Assembly: GCA_032690845.1 (NCBI GenBank)
Contig: CM064434.1
Location: forward strand, 32,394,413-32,458,412
Direction: 5' to 3'
Source of the DNA: Eleusine coracana subsp. coracana
Taxonomy: Eukaryota > Streptophyta > Magnoliopsida > Poales > Poaceae
DNA length: 64,000 nt
In this document: piece after piece, positions 23,301-33,124 of the stretch
How the letters are laid out: every line of letters begins with the position of its first letter
Numbering within the stretch: position 1 is the first letter of the stretch
The notes under the pieces: model-generated
Seen by the model: only the letters and a program-made list of their open reading frames with translations
Database searches by the model: none
Told to the model about the DNA's origin: nothing
Translations under genes and position numbers: made by a program

Positions 23301-26300
23301 GGTCCTTTGGATCGAACATCGGCCCTGGTGAACATCGCTGGAACCCGAAGCTGAACTTTCCGCACTTTGATGGCGAGGTCGATCCGCTGCCATGGAGTAA
23401 CAAGTGTGAAACGTATTTCCAAGGGATGAAGATCATGGAGGAAGACAAGGTGTGGACTGCCTCGCTGAACCTAGATGGCATCACGGCCGAGTGGTTCTTG
23501 GCTCTTGACCGTGACAACCCCGGCCTCACATGGGGGCGTTTCGTCGATTTCCTGAACCTCAGGTTTGGGCCACCAATTCGCTCCAATCCTATTGCGGAGC
23601 TCAAGGCCCTCACGCAAACTGGTTCTATGGAGGAGTATCAATGCCAGTTCCAACTCCTGATCTGCCGCTGCGAGGACCTCTCGCCTTGGCAACAGATTAA
23701 CTTCTTCACGGCCGGCTTGGGCGATCCATTGAAGGCGGATGTGGAACTGCAGGCGCCTACAAACCTGCAGACCGCCATGTCCCTAGCGCGCGCGTATGAG
23801 GTGTGCAACGCCGCAGCCGTCGTGGCGTCCCAGATCGCCCCAACGCGAGCGGCGAGCAGGCCAGCCACCACGAGTGTCGTCTCCAACCATCCTAAGCCAG
23901 CGGCGTCGGCCAGCGCATCATCACTAGCAGCTAACGTGTCCGCAGCCCCTCGCCCTCGCTTTCGCCGCCTTTCTGCCGACGAGATGGCGGCCAAGCGCGT
24001 GAGCGGGGAATGTTTGTACTGCCCGGAGAAATTCGCGCCTGGCCATTGCTGCGACAACAAGGGCATGTTCCTGCTCGAGTTCAAGGACGGCATCGAGGTG
24101 GACCACTGGGTGGAAGACCTGGGCATCTCGTTACATGCGCTCACTGACGTTGGAGTGGCCAACACCATGCAACTCGAGGTCCACATCGCTGGTCAGACTC
24201 TACACGCTCTGGTTGATACGGGCTCCACGCACACCTTCATCAACACTTGTGTTGTGGAGCGCCTTGGCTTGGACATCACGGCACGCCCCAACTTGTCGGT
24301 CAAGGTCGCCAATGGTGATTAGGTGACCAGCCTCGGGGTCTGTGCGAAGACGGCGGTCACAATTGCCGACGACACGTTCCACATCGACTGCGTCGCCCTG
24401 CCCTTAGGTGGGTTTGATGCCGTGCTCGGCGTCCACTGGCTGCAATCCCTCGGTCCCATCTTGTGGAACTTTGAGTCCCTCACCATGACCTGCTGGCTCC
24501 ACGGGCGCACGGTGCGGTGGCATGGAATCGGGGCCCCAGCGCGCGCTTGCAACGCGGTCATCGCCACCGGGGAGTTGTTAGCGGCACTGGTGGCACAGTT
24601 CGTCGACATTTTTGATGAGCCAAGAGGCTTGCCCCTCCTCGTCACCACAATCACAGGATCCATCTCCTGCCCGGGACATCGCCGATCATCGTCAGGCCCT
24701 ACCGTTACCCTCAGCTGTTGAAGGAGGAGATTGAGCGCTAGTGCGACGCCATGCTCGAGCAAGGGATCATCCGCACCAGCACGTCCGCTTTCTCCTTGCC
24801 CATGCTTTTGGTCCGTAAGGCAGACGGGTCATGACGCTTCTGCATCGACTTCCGCGAGCTCAAGGCTAAGATGGTCAAAGACCGCTTTCCAATCCTGGTG
24901 GTCGACGAGTTATTGGATGAGCTGCGGGGTGCTGGCTTCTTCACCAAGCTAGATCTTCGCAGCGGGTACCACCAAGTTCGCATGCACGACACCAACATAG
25001 AGAAGACCGCCTTTCGGACCCACCATGAGCATTATGAGTTTTTGGTCATGCCTTTCGGCCTGACCAATGCGCCATCCACGTTCCAGGCAATGATGAACGA
25101 GATCCTGAAGCCATTCATTCGTAAGTTCGTGCTGGTATTTTTTTGACGATATTCTTATCTATAGCAAATCTTGGGCCGAACACCTGCAGCATGTCAAGGC
25201 CGTCTTCCAAGTTCTGCATGATCACCAGCTAGCCCTCAAGCAGTCCTAGTGTTCATTCGGGGAGGCGCAAGTGTCCTACCTTGAGCACGTCATTTCGGCG
25301 GACGGTGTAGCCATGGACCCTGCTAAGATCGCCGTGGTCGTGGCCTGGCCGCGTCCGCGCACACTCAAGGGCTTAGCGAGGTTTTCTCGGCCTCGTGGGT
25401 TACTATCGCAAGTTCATTGCTGGTTATGGGGCAGTGGCGGCGCCCCTCACGGTGCTACTGAAGGAGGCATTCGTATGGTCCTCGGCGGCACATAAGGCGT
25501 CCAACCGCCTCAAGTCCGCGCTCACCTCTGCGTCCACCTTTGCGTCGCTCCTCTAAATGCCCGACTTCGACAAGCGCTTCGTTGTGGACTGCGACGCGTC
25601 CGACTCTGGGTTTGGCGCCGTCCTTCATCGAGGCAATGGCACCATAGCTTTCTTCAGCAGGCCCGTCGCGGCCGCAGCAAGCGAAGCTACTGGCCTATGA
25701 GCGGGAGCTGATTGGATTGGTGAAGGCTGTGTGAAACTGGAGACCTTATTTGTGGGGCAGGCCATTCATGGTACGCACAGACCATTATTCTCTGAAATTC
25801 ATTCTTGACCAACGGCTTCCGACGATTCCGCAGCACACTTGGGTCACGAAGCTGTTCGGATATGATTTGTCGGTGGAATACTGCCCTGACAAGCTCAACA
25901 CGGTGGAGGATGCATTGTCGCGCCGCGACGAGGAGCAGCTGCAGCTTCACAACCTCTTCTCACCAATGTTCGACATCTTCGATGACCTACGCGCGGAGCA
26001 TGCTCAAGACGCGCAAGTGGCGCGGTTGCGCGAAGCAGCAGGTGTTGACTGGGCTACTGTTGACGGGCTGCTGCTCTTTAGGGGCAAGGTGTTCGTGCCA
26101 GACGCCTCGCCGCCTGCTGGCCACGGCTCACGACGCCGGCCACGATGGCGTCCAGAAGTCGCTGCTCTGGTGGTGTTCTACATTCTACAACCCGGTGGCA
26201 TTGCGGCGCATGAAGGAGTTCGTGCACAGTTGCGCCACGTGCCAGAAGAACAAATCTGAACATCTACATCCGGCGGGTCTCCTACAACCCCTGCCCGTTC

Positions 26301-28067
26301 CATCCATGGTCTGGAGCGACATCTCCATGGATTTTGTCGAGACTTTTCCACAAGTTGGCGGCAAATCGGTGGTCTTCACGGTGGTGGATCGTTTCTCCAA
26401 GATGGCTCATTTCATTGCTCTGGGTCACCCGTACATAGCAGCTTCGGTGGCCAAGGCATTCTTCGATGGCATTGTGAGACTCCATGGGTTTCCATGCTCC
26501 ATCGTCAGTGATCGGGACACGGTGTTCACCAGTGCATTTTGGACCGAGCTTTTCAAATTGGCCAGCGTACAGCTCCGCTTGAGTTCGGCTTTCCATCCCC
26601 AAACCGATGGCCAGTCTGAGGTGGTCAACCGCGTCATCATGATGTACTTGCGGTGCCTTGCTGGTGATTGTCCACGTTCATGGCTGCAATGGTTGTCTTG
26701 GGCTGAGTATTGTTACAATACTTCATTCCAAATGGTTGTTCGCTGCTCCCCATTTGAGGTGGTTTATGGTCGGCCACCGCCGGCTCTGGTGCCTTTTCAG
26801 CCGCGCATGTCGCCACAGTGGATAAGCAGCTAAAGGAGCGGGATGCATTTCTGGAGGAGATCCAGAACCGGCTGCTGCAGGCACAAGACACCATGAAAAA
26901 TCGGTAGGACACTACTCGCCAAGATGTCCACTTCGAGGTGGGGGACTGAGTTTGGCTCCGGTTGCAACAGCATTCTGCGGAGGGCATAAGGCCGGCTCGA
27001 TCATCGAAGCTCAGTCCCAAGTTCTATGGGCCGTTTCAGGTTGTTGAGCGTGTTGGGGAGGTTGCTTATAGACTGCTGCTTCCGCCTAAAGCACGGATAC
27101 ATGATGTGTTCCATGTTGCGCTGCTCAAGAAGCATGAAGGTGTTCCCCCAGACTCGGTGGTGCCCTTGCCGCCGGTTCTGCATGGTCGTGTGCTACCCGT
27201 TCCAGAAAAGGTGGTGCGCACCCATCTGAACCGCGGTGCTTGGGAGGTGTTGGTGGCTTGGACTGGTCAGTCTTCCTCGGAGACGTCATGGGTGCAGCTA
27301 CAGGACTTCAAGCGCGACTATCCGACGTTCCAGCTCGAGGACGATCTGTTCTCGGGGAAGGGGGGAAATGTTATGGACTCATTCATCGGGAAGCAGTACC
27401 AGCGCCGCAACAGGGCCACAGAACGTGGCTAGAGTTCAGTTCGGTGCTGGAGAATAATCAAGGAGGTTTAGATAAGATAAGGGTCAGTTAGTTCCTTTGT
27501 TTCAGGAATTAGTTGAACTGAGTGTGCCACCTGGCTATAAAGGCTGGCGAATTAGTTTGTACTAGGGATCATCAAAGAATACAGCTTCCCTGTTGGCGAG
27601 GCTGACTTCGGTCGCCGTGTCAGAACCTTCCTCCGCTCTCGGCGACGACAGCAGTCCTTCGCTACCCTCTGCGCTCTCTTCCTGCTTCTCAAACCCGACT
27701 ACTCTCTCCCTTGCAAACACCCCCACGCCCCGCCGTATCAAACACATGTCTTGGATGACTAAGATGTATTATCATTTCTGACATTTTTATCCCCCATATA
27801 GGCCTTTTCCTTACATATCTGGCACTTTTTCTGATGGACGGACATGGTCAACCGGCATTATTATACCTGGTTCCATGTACATTAGGTGAGTGGACCCTGT
27901 TGCCTATCCCAGTCTTTTTTTTTTACAATAATAAATATTATCGTGATTAATATTGTGTTATATTTATTCCAGGGGTTATTGTAATACTTGGTTGGCTAAG
28001 AGGGGAACTGCATGATTTATGGAACTATGGGAAAATTCAGACAGAAAATTTGGTCGATGAACCTTGA
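8363..28067 (+). CDS. SPPL: PA-domain signal peptide peptidase-like intramembrane aspartyl protease
   Basis: An SPP/SPPL GxGD aspartyl protease cuts transmembrane segments of type II membrane proteins in the endomembrane system. I read 14 exons: 8363-8512, 10903-11061, 11153-11264, 11375-11494, 11993-12150, 13849-14025, 14158-14192, 14285-14441, 15671-15724, 15817-15909, 19767-19906, 21102-21172, 27802-27885, 27973-28067. All introns are GT-AG and all junctions keep frame, giving 534 residues. Residues 1-28 are a signal peptide. A lumenal PA (protease-associated) domain with RGECAFTAKA and VVMIPQ follows, then nine or so membrane spans. Catalytic motifs are intact: YD (Asp387), GFGD (Asp439) and QPALLYLVP (PAL 493-495). 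Length and layout fit the plant PA-containing SPPL group. The exon 9 acceptor is AAG, weaker than usual. Transposons fill introns 5, 8, 10 and 12, all outside exons, so the gene is probably functional. Confidence 0.93.
9998..10060. repeat. Threefold short tandem repeat in SPPL intron 1
   Basis: The unit TCTCTGTGGATATCCTAGCT occurs twice in tandem (about 10000-10041), followed by a shortened third copy (TCTCTGGATATCC). Confidence 0.75.
10423..10527 (+). CDS. Possible small secreted-peptide ORF in SPPL intron 1
   Basis: A 34-residue frame begins MARRTLLTLVC, continues with a run of leucines and ends its hydrophobic core in SLSGALAK, which has the form of a signal peptide with a cleavage site. 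It stops soon after. It lies on the sense strand of the SPPL intron. It may be a first-exon fragment of a secreted-protein gene brought in by a transposon, or chance. I recognise no family and see no further exon. Confidence 0.3.
   Translation: MARRTLLTLVCLLLLLHVSLSGALAKASPVQGRL
11641..11768 (+). mobile_element. 3' fragment of an RTE-like LINE in SPPL intron 4
   Basis: The block TCTCTAGCCTACCCCAACTT, GCTTGGGATTAAAGGC and the following TTG-rich tail match the 3' end of the larger LINE in intron 10 (about 19515-19598). This is a 5'-truncated copy of the same family in the same orientation. Confidence 0.65.
12355..13396. mobile_element. Mutator-type foldback MITE in SPPL intron 5
   Basis: Long inverted arms start GGCAAAATTGTCTGTAACAC at each end. 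The 9 bp target duplication AATTATTAA is perfect (12346-12354 and 13397-13405), which points to the Mutator superfamily. The arms can be followed about 250 bp inwards from both sides, so the element is nearly a full hairpin. A 487 bp hAT element plus its duplication interrupts the right arm; without it the MITE is about 0.55 kb. No coding capacity. Confidence 0.85.
12868..13354. mobile_element. hAT-like MITE nested in the Mutator MITE
   Basis: Terminal inverted repeats CATAGTCACC / GGTGACTATG bound a 487 bp GC-richer insert. The 8 bp duplication GACGAAAC is perfect (12860-12867 and 13355-13362), as expected for hAT. Several internal short repeats of TCGGGGACG type occur. No transposase. Confidence 0.82.
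14079..14099 (+). repeat. 21-base poly-C run in SPPL intron 6
   Basis: C run then T run between exons 6 and 7, about 58 bp from the exon 7 acceptor; it forms part of a long pyrimidine tract. Confidence 0.9.
15331..15562. mobile_element. Stowaway MITE in SPPL intron 8
   Basis: Ends CTCCCTCCGGATTTAAAT and its near complement ATTTAAATCCGGGAG, flanked by TA (15329-15330 and 15563-15564). At 232 bp with AT-rich interior it is a typical Tc1/mariner-derived Stowaway. Confidence 0.85.
16450..19360 (+). pseudogene. LINE endonuclease-reverse transcriptase, inactivated
   Basis: An apurinic-type endonuclease comes first: GSWNVGSLPGKLREL, then VQETK, GGDLNGHVG and SSQIDFILAKRED. Where relatives have His before KLVVADF, this copy has Tyr (TAT for CAT near 17157), which removes a catalytic residue. 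The reverse transcriptase follows with GIPIEVW, FIDLEKAYDKVP and the FADD box (MLFADDVVLV, near 18510). Stops include TAG at about 16582 and 16824, and there are frameshifts near 17680, 18010 and 18200. The thumb region is encoded on the - strand at 18695-19007 because of the inversion. The C-terminal part resumes at 19010-19360. It cannot be functional. Confidence 0.8.
18588..19007. repeat. 107 bp inverted repeat with 206 bp spacer inside the LINE
   Basis: Positions 18588-18694 and 18901-19007 are reverse complements with 2 mismatches in 107. Both encode the same reverse-transcriptase-distal segment (MMCEFSATRHEDGD) on opposite strands. Transcribed, this would form a long hairpin in the SPPL pre-mRNA. 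Confidence 0.92.
19629..19676 (+). repeat. GGT and GT microsatellites
   Basis: A TTG run passes into (GGT)n and then (GT)n just downstream of the LINE tail. This is simple repeat sequence; the long hydrophobic frames drawn across it are not genes. Confidence 0.85.
19879..20148 (+). repeat. Diverged tandem duplication of the SPPL exon 11 end
   Basis: The block CCTGGACTGCTTGTTGC to ATATATGTTATAG occurs at about 19879-19945 (spanning the exon 11/intron 11 junction) and again at about 20076-20148. In the second copy the donor is lost (TAGCTAATT for TAGGTAATT), so it is a pseudo exon end. Confidence 0.75.
20209..20226 (+). repeat. 18-base poly-G run in SPPL intron 11
   Basis: T run followed by a G run. 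No coding role. Confidence 0.9.
20340..20647 (+). mobile_element. 3' end of an L1-like LINE in SPPL intron 11
   Basis: The end AGATACGCAGCTCTTGCGTA TTCGAGG followed by a short A run (20640-20647) is the usual 3' end of grass L1-type LINEs. The upstream part is degraded and the left edge is a guess. It lies in the direction of the host gene. Confidence 0.5.
21775..21937. mobile_element. Stowaway MITE in SPPL intron 12 (first of a pair)
   Basis: Ends CTCACTTCGTCCCAAACTAT and complement of CTACCTCCGTCCGAAAATAT, flanked by TA (21773-21774, 21938-21939). The interior is largely an inverted repeat. 163 bp. Confidence 0.75.
21943..22061. mobile_element. Stowaway MITE in SPPL intron 12 (second of a pair)
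   Basis: Begins CTCCCTCGGGTTTTTATT and ends AAACGGAGGGAG, flanked by TA (21941-21942, 22062-22063). It sits 5 bp from the previous Stowaway. An inner repeat TTTGACCATTCGTCTTATTC occurs twice. Confidence 0.72.
22363..22624 (-). mobile_element. tRNA-derived SINE, - strand
   Basis: Read on the - strand, the head has an A-box-like TAGCTGAGTTAG and, about 35 bp on, a B-box-like GATTCGACTC (22561-22573), the internal RNA polymerase III promoter of tRNA-derived SINEs. The body ends in a short T run near 22363. The 3' part TTTTCTCGACCTACGTGAGG is shared with the SINE-like repeat at 63325-63545. Confidence 0.58.
22660..23045 (+). repeat. 5' LTR of the chromovirus-like element
   Basis: Begins TGATATGG and ends TATCA. 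A TATA-like CTATAAAGG lies at about 22827. It is 386 bp against 372 bp in the 3' LTR; most of the difference is one indel near 22955. Confidence 0.9.
23049..23058 (+). other. Primer-binding site, initiator tRNA-Met type
   Basis: TGGTATCAGA lies three bases after the 5' LTR, complementary to the 3' end of initiator tRNA-Met, the usual primer of plant Ty3 and Ty1 elements. Confidence 0.85.
23078..27432 (+). pseudogene. Gag-pol of the chromovirus-like element, inactivated
   Basis: Order along the strand: Gag from ATG 23078, with a CLYCPEKFAPGHCC zinc knuckle near 24015-24056; protease with VDTGSTHTF (24211-24237); reverse transcriptase with LDLRSGYHQVR, MPFGLTNAP and the FFDD box (25137-25150); RNase H with DCDASDSGFG (about 25590); integrase with CATCQKN, MDF (first Asp), SDRDT (second) and DGQSEVVNR (Glu); then a chromodomain-like tail with VLVAWTGQ and YPTFQLED. 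Stops are at 23285, 24320, 24739 and 24832 (TGG to TGA within DGSWRF), and an extra T shifts frame in the FFDD box. Most stops fit C-to-T or G-to-A change. The frame runs 64 bp into the 3' LTR before ending at 27432. Confidence 0.88.
27354..27368 (+). other. Polypurine tract of the chromovirus-like element
   Basis: GGGGAAGGGGGGAAA directly precedes the 3' LTR. It lies inside the coding frame of the chromodomain tail, so the same bases code and prime. Confidence 0.85.
27369..27740 (+). repeat. 3' LTR of the chromovirus-like element
   Basis: Begins TGTTATGG and ends GTATCA, followed by the AACAC duplication. Its first 64 bp also encode the C-terminus of the polyprotein. Confidence 0.9.
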
Positions 28068-28943
28068 AAAGTAATATCCTGGCAGAACTGATAAAAATGT
28101 CGGTGAAATCCATTAAGCCAATTGATTGGTGGATCTTCTGGGGTTGTTAGAGATGTACACGTTTTACATTGGCTAAAATGTCTGTATACTGTAATTGTTT
28201 TTCTTTTCTAGTATATAGTTTTGTTGTGTATTGTTCAGGGTCACTAGAAAGTGGTCATTGATTATCACATTAATCCAAAATGGATGAAATTTATTGTCTT
28301 TTTTACTTGCACCTTTTGGTGTTTATAATTAGCTATATTGAGGATCTGCTCAGGTTGTTAACAAAGTTTCAGTATTCCCATTGGATGGCTACAGTCTCCA
28401 GAATGTATGCTGACGGGTTTACAGAATATAGAAAAATTATGTTACTAAAACTGTTTGCTTCAATCTCAAAATGTTCCTGATGGTTTATTAGTTGTGAATC
28501 ACTATATTGATAGTTTGCTGAGAAGTCAATGAGGGGTGAGACCTGCTAGCTTGAGTACGTGCAATTATCAATTGTGTGAAGTGCGTTGTGGTTTGGTAGA
28601 GTGTACAGCATAAAACATTCACATGTTTTGTAAGCAAGGAACTTGAAAACATTTAAGATGTATGAGATGGGATTTGCTTTTGTGTTAGGTGTCAACTTAC
28701 GCCAGAAACTTGGAATTAGAGGGAAGGACGTCGTTTGCATTTGTTGCTGTGTTTGAAGAGTTAGGGCGTGATTGAGGTCCAGCCCCCGGCCAGGGCCAGA
28801 TCATGTGTGGGTGTTTAGCAAGGTTATACTCCGTAGTGGAGCAGCTTCACTCCCTTAGCCATTGTCTCGCTACTACCTTTTGCCTCGCCAAATAGTAGCG
28901 GGTCTCTCCTTATATGCTACTATCTTAAATGAGATTTTTTATA
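28068..28943 (+). other. 3' flank of the SPPL gene
   Basis: AT-rich sequence that should contain the 3' UTR and polyadenylation region. No unique poly-A signal can be chosen. No coding sequence is recognised up to the Helitron start. Confidence 0.4.
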
Positions 28944-28956
28944 TTTCTACTATTCA

Positions 28957-29009
28957 GTACGGTCGTCTCTTCCATCTAAAAATTACGGTCGTCTCTTCCA
29001 TCTAAAAAT
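28957..29009 (+). repeat. 26 bp perfect tandem duplication at the Helitron F start
   Basis: ACGGTCGTCTCTTCCATCTA plus AAAATT occurs twice head to tail within the first 66 bp of Helitron F. Confidence 0.9.
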
Positions 29010-29079
29010 TTCTGCCCCGACCCCGTAAAAAAAATGGAAAAGAGAAAACTAGATGTAAGTCTCCCGTGAAAAAGAAGGC

Positions 29080-29385
29080 TGGACCTGCGGCTGTTGGAGA
29101 GGCGAGGGCGCGGCCACCCGGCGGCTGGAGATCCTCCACGCCATTGAAGGCATCTTGACGACATACTCAACGACGGCTTGCTTGGGAGGCATCTATGGGT
29201 GCAGATTGAGCTCGTCCTCTACGGGCGCGCCTCCTCGACTTCGGGCGGATCTAAGAGGCAACAACTTTGGGCGGATTTGAGGCTACAGCTCAGGGCAGAT
29301 CGACTAGGCACAGATGAGGCCGCTGCGGCAATGAGCAGGCTGCGAGGTCCAGAAGAAGTAATGGCTATGATTCTCATCAGGTGAG
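29080..29385 (+). other. GC-rich exon-like block in Helitron F
   Basis: Base composition changes sharply from the AT-rich surroundings and the block ends in a donor-like site (CATCAG then GTGAG, near 29380). The frame is short and no family is recognised. It is called only as a possible captured first exon. Confidence 0.3.
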
Positions 29386-30460
29386 ATTCGATTCTCATGC
29401 TACCTCTGTTTCTATTTTCTTTTTTGCAACCAGTTGAACACATTGCCGATTTAGTACTAATAGCAGTGGATTTAACAATGGAATCGGACCACCTGTGCAT
29501 AATCTCCATGTTGTGCTTGGTGATGCAGATGGCCATGACCTTCTCTCTATTGTTGCGGCCATGCATTATGAGCGAGTTAGTGAGGTGCTCTACAATGTTT
29601 TATATTGGATAAGCACTGCTATGTTCTATCACTTTGAAACCTAGAGGACAATATTGGCGCAAGCACTGGTGATTTGGGCGCATTGGATTGTTCCCATTAT
29701 ATATGATATTTGTTTCACACATATTTGACACTGACACACTGATTGAAGGAGAATGCAAAGAGCATCACTAACTCTTACTCCCTCATATTGATGTATATAT
29801 GTTTATGTGCATACCACATGTATATGGAGCAGTTTAGTGGAATGTGTGATGGGAGATAGAGTCTACAACGTGATACAGTGCTGAGCAATTTTATTACCAT
29901 AATAATCCCTTCTAACTAAATTAGTTTTATTTTCTTTGCAACATAGATTCCCTATACTCATTCGAGTATACACCTAATTTGGCATGCATTATAACTTCTC
30001 TAATACTAATTATGTCTCTAAATACTCTACTATTTCACTTGTTGTTGCATTTGTTGCCATGTCTTTGTTTTCTGTTTCAAAAAGCCTAAACATAACATGC
30101 TATTCTGCTTAAAAGTTTATATGCTGTCTATATCCTAATAAGGTCAGCAGGACACTCCTATTATTATTCAGCATGTGGATTACTAATTATATAAGAAGAG
30201 TTTGCTTTTTGTCATGTCTTCATATACTATTACCCAAGTATTCATCTGGATGGTTTTGTTAAAACTTAACACACCTTTTTGTTCTGAGAGCTATCAGCTC
30301 TGGAGGACATTGGCTAAGCAATTTTTAAATGCCTCAATCAGAGTGGTGATGAGCTGCTACGATTGCTTGAAAACTAAAGTCTATAGAGAACTTTTATGTG
30401 CTTTATTTGCTTATAATGGTGTTAGAGAGCTTTTTGTTTTGACAACTATCAGGTTGTGAG

Positions 30461-30617
30461 CAGGGGCAGAGCTAAGGGGGGCCTTAGCCCTCAAAACTCC
30501 AGCCCTTTTTCCTTACTAAATTAGAAAATTACCATGTGAAAAATCAAATTAGAACTCCAGATAGATCCACAACAAGCAGCCAGCACTCCCTGCAGCCATT
30601 TGCTGGCTCTGCCCCTA
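30461..30617. mobile_element. hAT-like MITE nested in Helitron F
   Basis: Ends CAGGGGCAGAGC and GCTCTGCCCCTA form inverted repeats around a 157 bp insert. Flanking duplications are not preserved. The CAGGGGC start suits hAT. Confidence 0.5.
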
Positions 30618-32795
30618 CTCATGAGTGCATTGGCTAACCATGTTTGAAGAGAAATAATTGTATAAATTCATAGGTGTATTACAAAATAAGCCAAATAAAA
30701 ATTATTTTCCATTATCTGCAAGTTTCAGTGGTTAATTGTCACACATTTGGGCTTTTGTGTATGCTGGATGGTTCAGAATTCTCTACATGTATTATCTTTA
30801 TTTATTAAGGTTGCTATCATGAATCTTGATAATCCCATGGGTATGTTTGGAGACGGTTTCTTTGTCATATCAGCATTGGTTCATCTCCTGAACACGTTAA
30901 AAAGAAGTAGGTACGACCTTGATTATTGAGGAAAATGAATTGTTATGCCTTCCATTTTGACTGCGGTAGCAATTCTAAAATAAATCATGTTTATTCAAAT
31001 ATCCTCTGTTTTATGTGTGCATGTTGGAAACACAAGGTTAAAAAACTATAATTATTGCAGTGATGTTTATGCATCTTTTCTTTTCATATGTTATTATCCT
31101 TGGTAAATAGCATTCCATGAAATTAATGGTGTGTTTTTGTGTCTATAGAAATCAAATTAAAAAACATATTATTGGTCATTGCAAATATTAGGGAAAGAAC
31201 CGCTGCAAAATGACGAAATTCTTAGTATGTAAATTTAAAAAACAATTCATGTTTGCAGTGCTAAACTGTAGCTTTGAATAAATCTAATTTTAAGCTTGCA
31301 TGTACATCCCAGGTTGGCATTGTGAAGGTATCGCAGACACCATTCTCTAGGCCTGCAACAACAATCTGGCCTACATCATGTTCAATGGAATCCCCGTCTT
31401 TGATTACTTACCTTCTATTTAACCTAAGGTAGGAGTTATCTTTGTGCTAGGATAACTTCATTATGGAGAATAATAACAAAAGGTTTCCTTTTGCAGGCTG
31501 GTTATCTCATCTGCGCTATGTTTATTTTAGAAGTAATGTTGTATTCCACTGAAACATATATTTATGCAGGTGGCAACAATTTCAGTTTGGTTCAGGTCTG
31601 TTAGTCTGTAGAAGATGCAACTCTAGCCTCACTGTAAGACTCTTGAGCAATTATCAGTGATACTATTAGCCTGTTTCACATATCTTGGGCTCTCATGACT
31701 CATATTTTAACACATAGTTTTGAATATTCAAGGTGATTTCATTCTATGGATGAAGTACTATGTGATAATGAACTAGAGAAGGGAAGGGCTGCAGACACAA
31801 ACTGAAGCCTGAAGTAATTGTGATAAGTCCAGCTTTTGAGGAGAAGAAGGCCTCAGCAGCCAAAGAATATTCAGGAGGACAATAACCAAACATCTAGATC
31901 AATTCTGAAAAAGTGCGGTAGGGTACGGCATTTTTTTCTAATCTTCAATCCATAATCTTACAAACGAAAAACATTGTAACATTTCAAGGATTTATTGTGC
32001 ATTGTGGATAATGCATTCAGAAATCTGATCATTGTTTAGTTGAAAGCCACGATGGGTAACAAAGAGTTACATTAATCCACTTTTACTCAAGTCGACTGTA
32101 TATTTTCACATCAACACATTATCTGCTCTTAGAATTAATCCCATTTTACTTCCATAAGGTGTGCATGTGTGTTCAGCAGCTCTTTTATGATGCCGTTTAA
32201 TTTGCTGCTCTATAGTGGAATTCTCATGGATTCCTGGTATATATTGCACATGTTTTCTTCTCTCAAATCAATTTATAAAAATGATTACCATCTACTGGTT
32301 TTGTAGCATATAAAAGGACTACTAATTCATACTAACTATAATAATGCTCAGAAAAAAGCCAAGCTCATATCTACCATTTCCTTAAGATTATAAATCAATG
32401 CAAGCTAATCCGAATTCAGTAGTTAATAATGTTTCTGAGTGTTGGTAAATCCTAAAACTTGCATACATATTTGCTCCCTATTATTAAGCTTTCACAAAAA
32501 GTTTTATAGTCATATTATATGTACCCCTAACTTGTTAAGGATTTAAATATGTTCTTTTGATCATTAATTCATGTTGTATCCCTTTTTAATTTGGTAATAC
32601 CAATTATGTTTCGGAGTTTTTGCTTCATGTCTGGAGAATAATATTGCTGAGGACATGTAATACCACCTAATTAGAAAACAATATATCGAGTTTCTTTTGT
32701 TGAGTAATAATATTGTCTATCAAATACTATCTATAAATATATATTGATGAAATATTTTTTAAAACCCGTAGCAACGCATCGTGTATTTTGCTAGT

Positions 32796-33124
32796 TATTA
32801 TATTATTAATAATATTAGGCATCGCTATTATAGCATGACAAAGTTTGGCTTCGATGCTATTTGACTTCACTGCATCTATCAGGTAAATTTTGTCTGAGAG
32901 CAATTTAGTCTTTTTCCATGTCTGGTAATTGGTTAAATGGTAAATTATAATTAAATTTTAACCAATGATAAAGAAAAGGTATGTAACGGTATAGCAGCGA
33001 AGTCAAACATTGTCATGCTATAGTAATAAAGTCCAACTTTAGTAATGGTATAATAACAACAATAGTAACAAACACGCTTCTGGGATCAGTAGTAACAAAC
33101 ACGCTTCAGCCTTTTTTATTATTA
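32796..33124. other. Spacer between Helitrons F and A
   Basis: AT-rich sequence with a short direct duplication of AGTAACAAACACGCTTC near 33067-33105. No gene seen. Confidence 0.45.

Larger units (their letters stand above)
22660..27740 (+). mobile_element. Chromovirus-like Ty3/gypsy retrotransposon in SPPL intron 12
   Basis: A complete 5081 bp element: 5' LTR 22660-23045, primer-binding site TGGTATCAGA at 23049-23058 (initiator tRNA-Met type), gag-pol with chromodomain-like tail, polypurine tract 27354-27368, 3' LTR 27369-27740. The target duplication AACAC is perfect (22655-22659, 27741-27745). Small size, short LTRs and the C-terminal chromodomain suggest the Reina group. I count about 28 mismatches plus one 14-16 bp indel between LTRs, so the insertion is old. 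Gag-pol is inactivated. Confidence 0.9.
28944..32794 (+). mobile_element. Helitron F, + strand, with possible captured exons
   Basis: The 5' end TTTCTACTATTCAG after host A, followed by the GGTCGTCTC block seen near other Helitron starts here, differs from the consensus mainly at the second base. The 3' end CCGTAGCAACGCATCGTG, TATTTTG, CTAG with host T at 32795 is a good match. At 3.85 kb it is large enough to hold gene pieces. A GC-rich stretch at 29080-29385 ending in a donor-like CAGGTGAG, and a short AG-preceded frame at 31314-31430, may be captured exons. No Rep/helicase is present, so it is non-autonomous. Confidence 0.6.

Noticed and set aside
23638..24186. 182-residue frame on the - strand
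   Set aside because: Antisense shadow of the Gag of the chromovirus-like element in GC-rich sequence.
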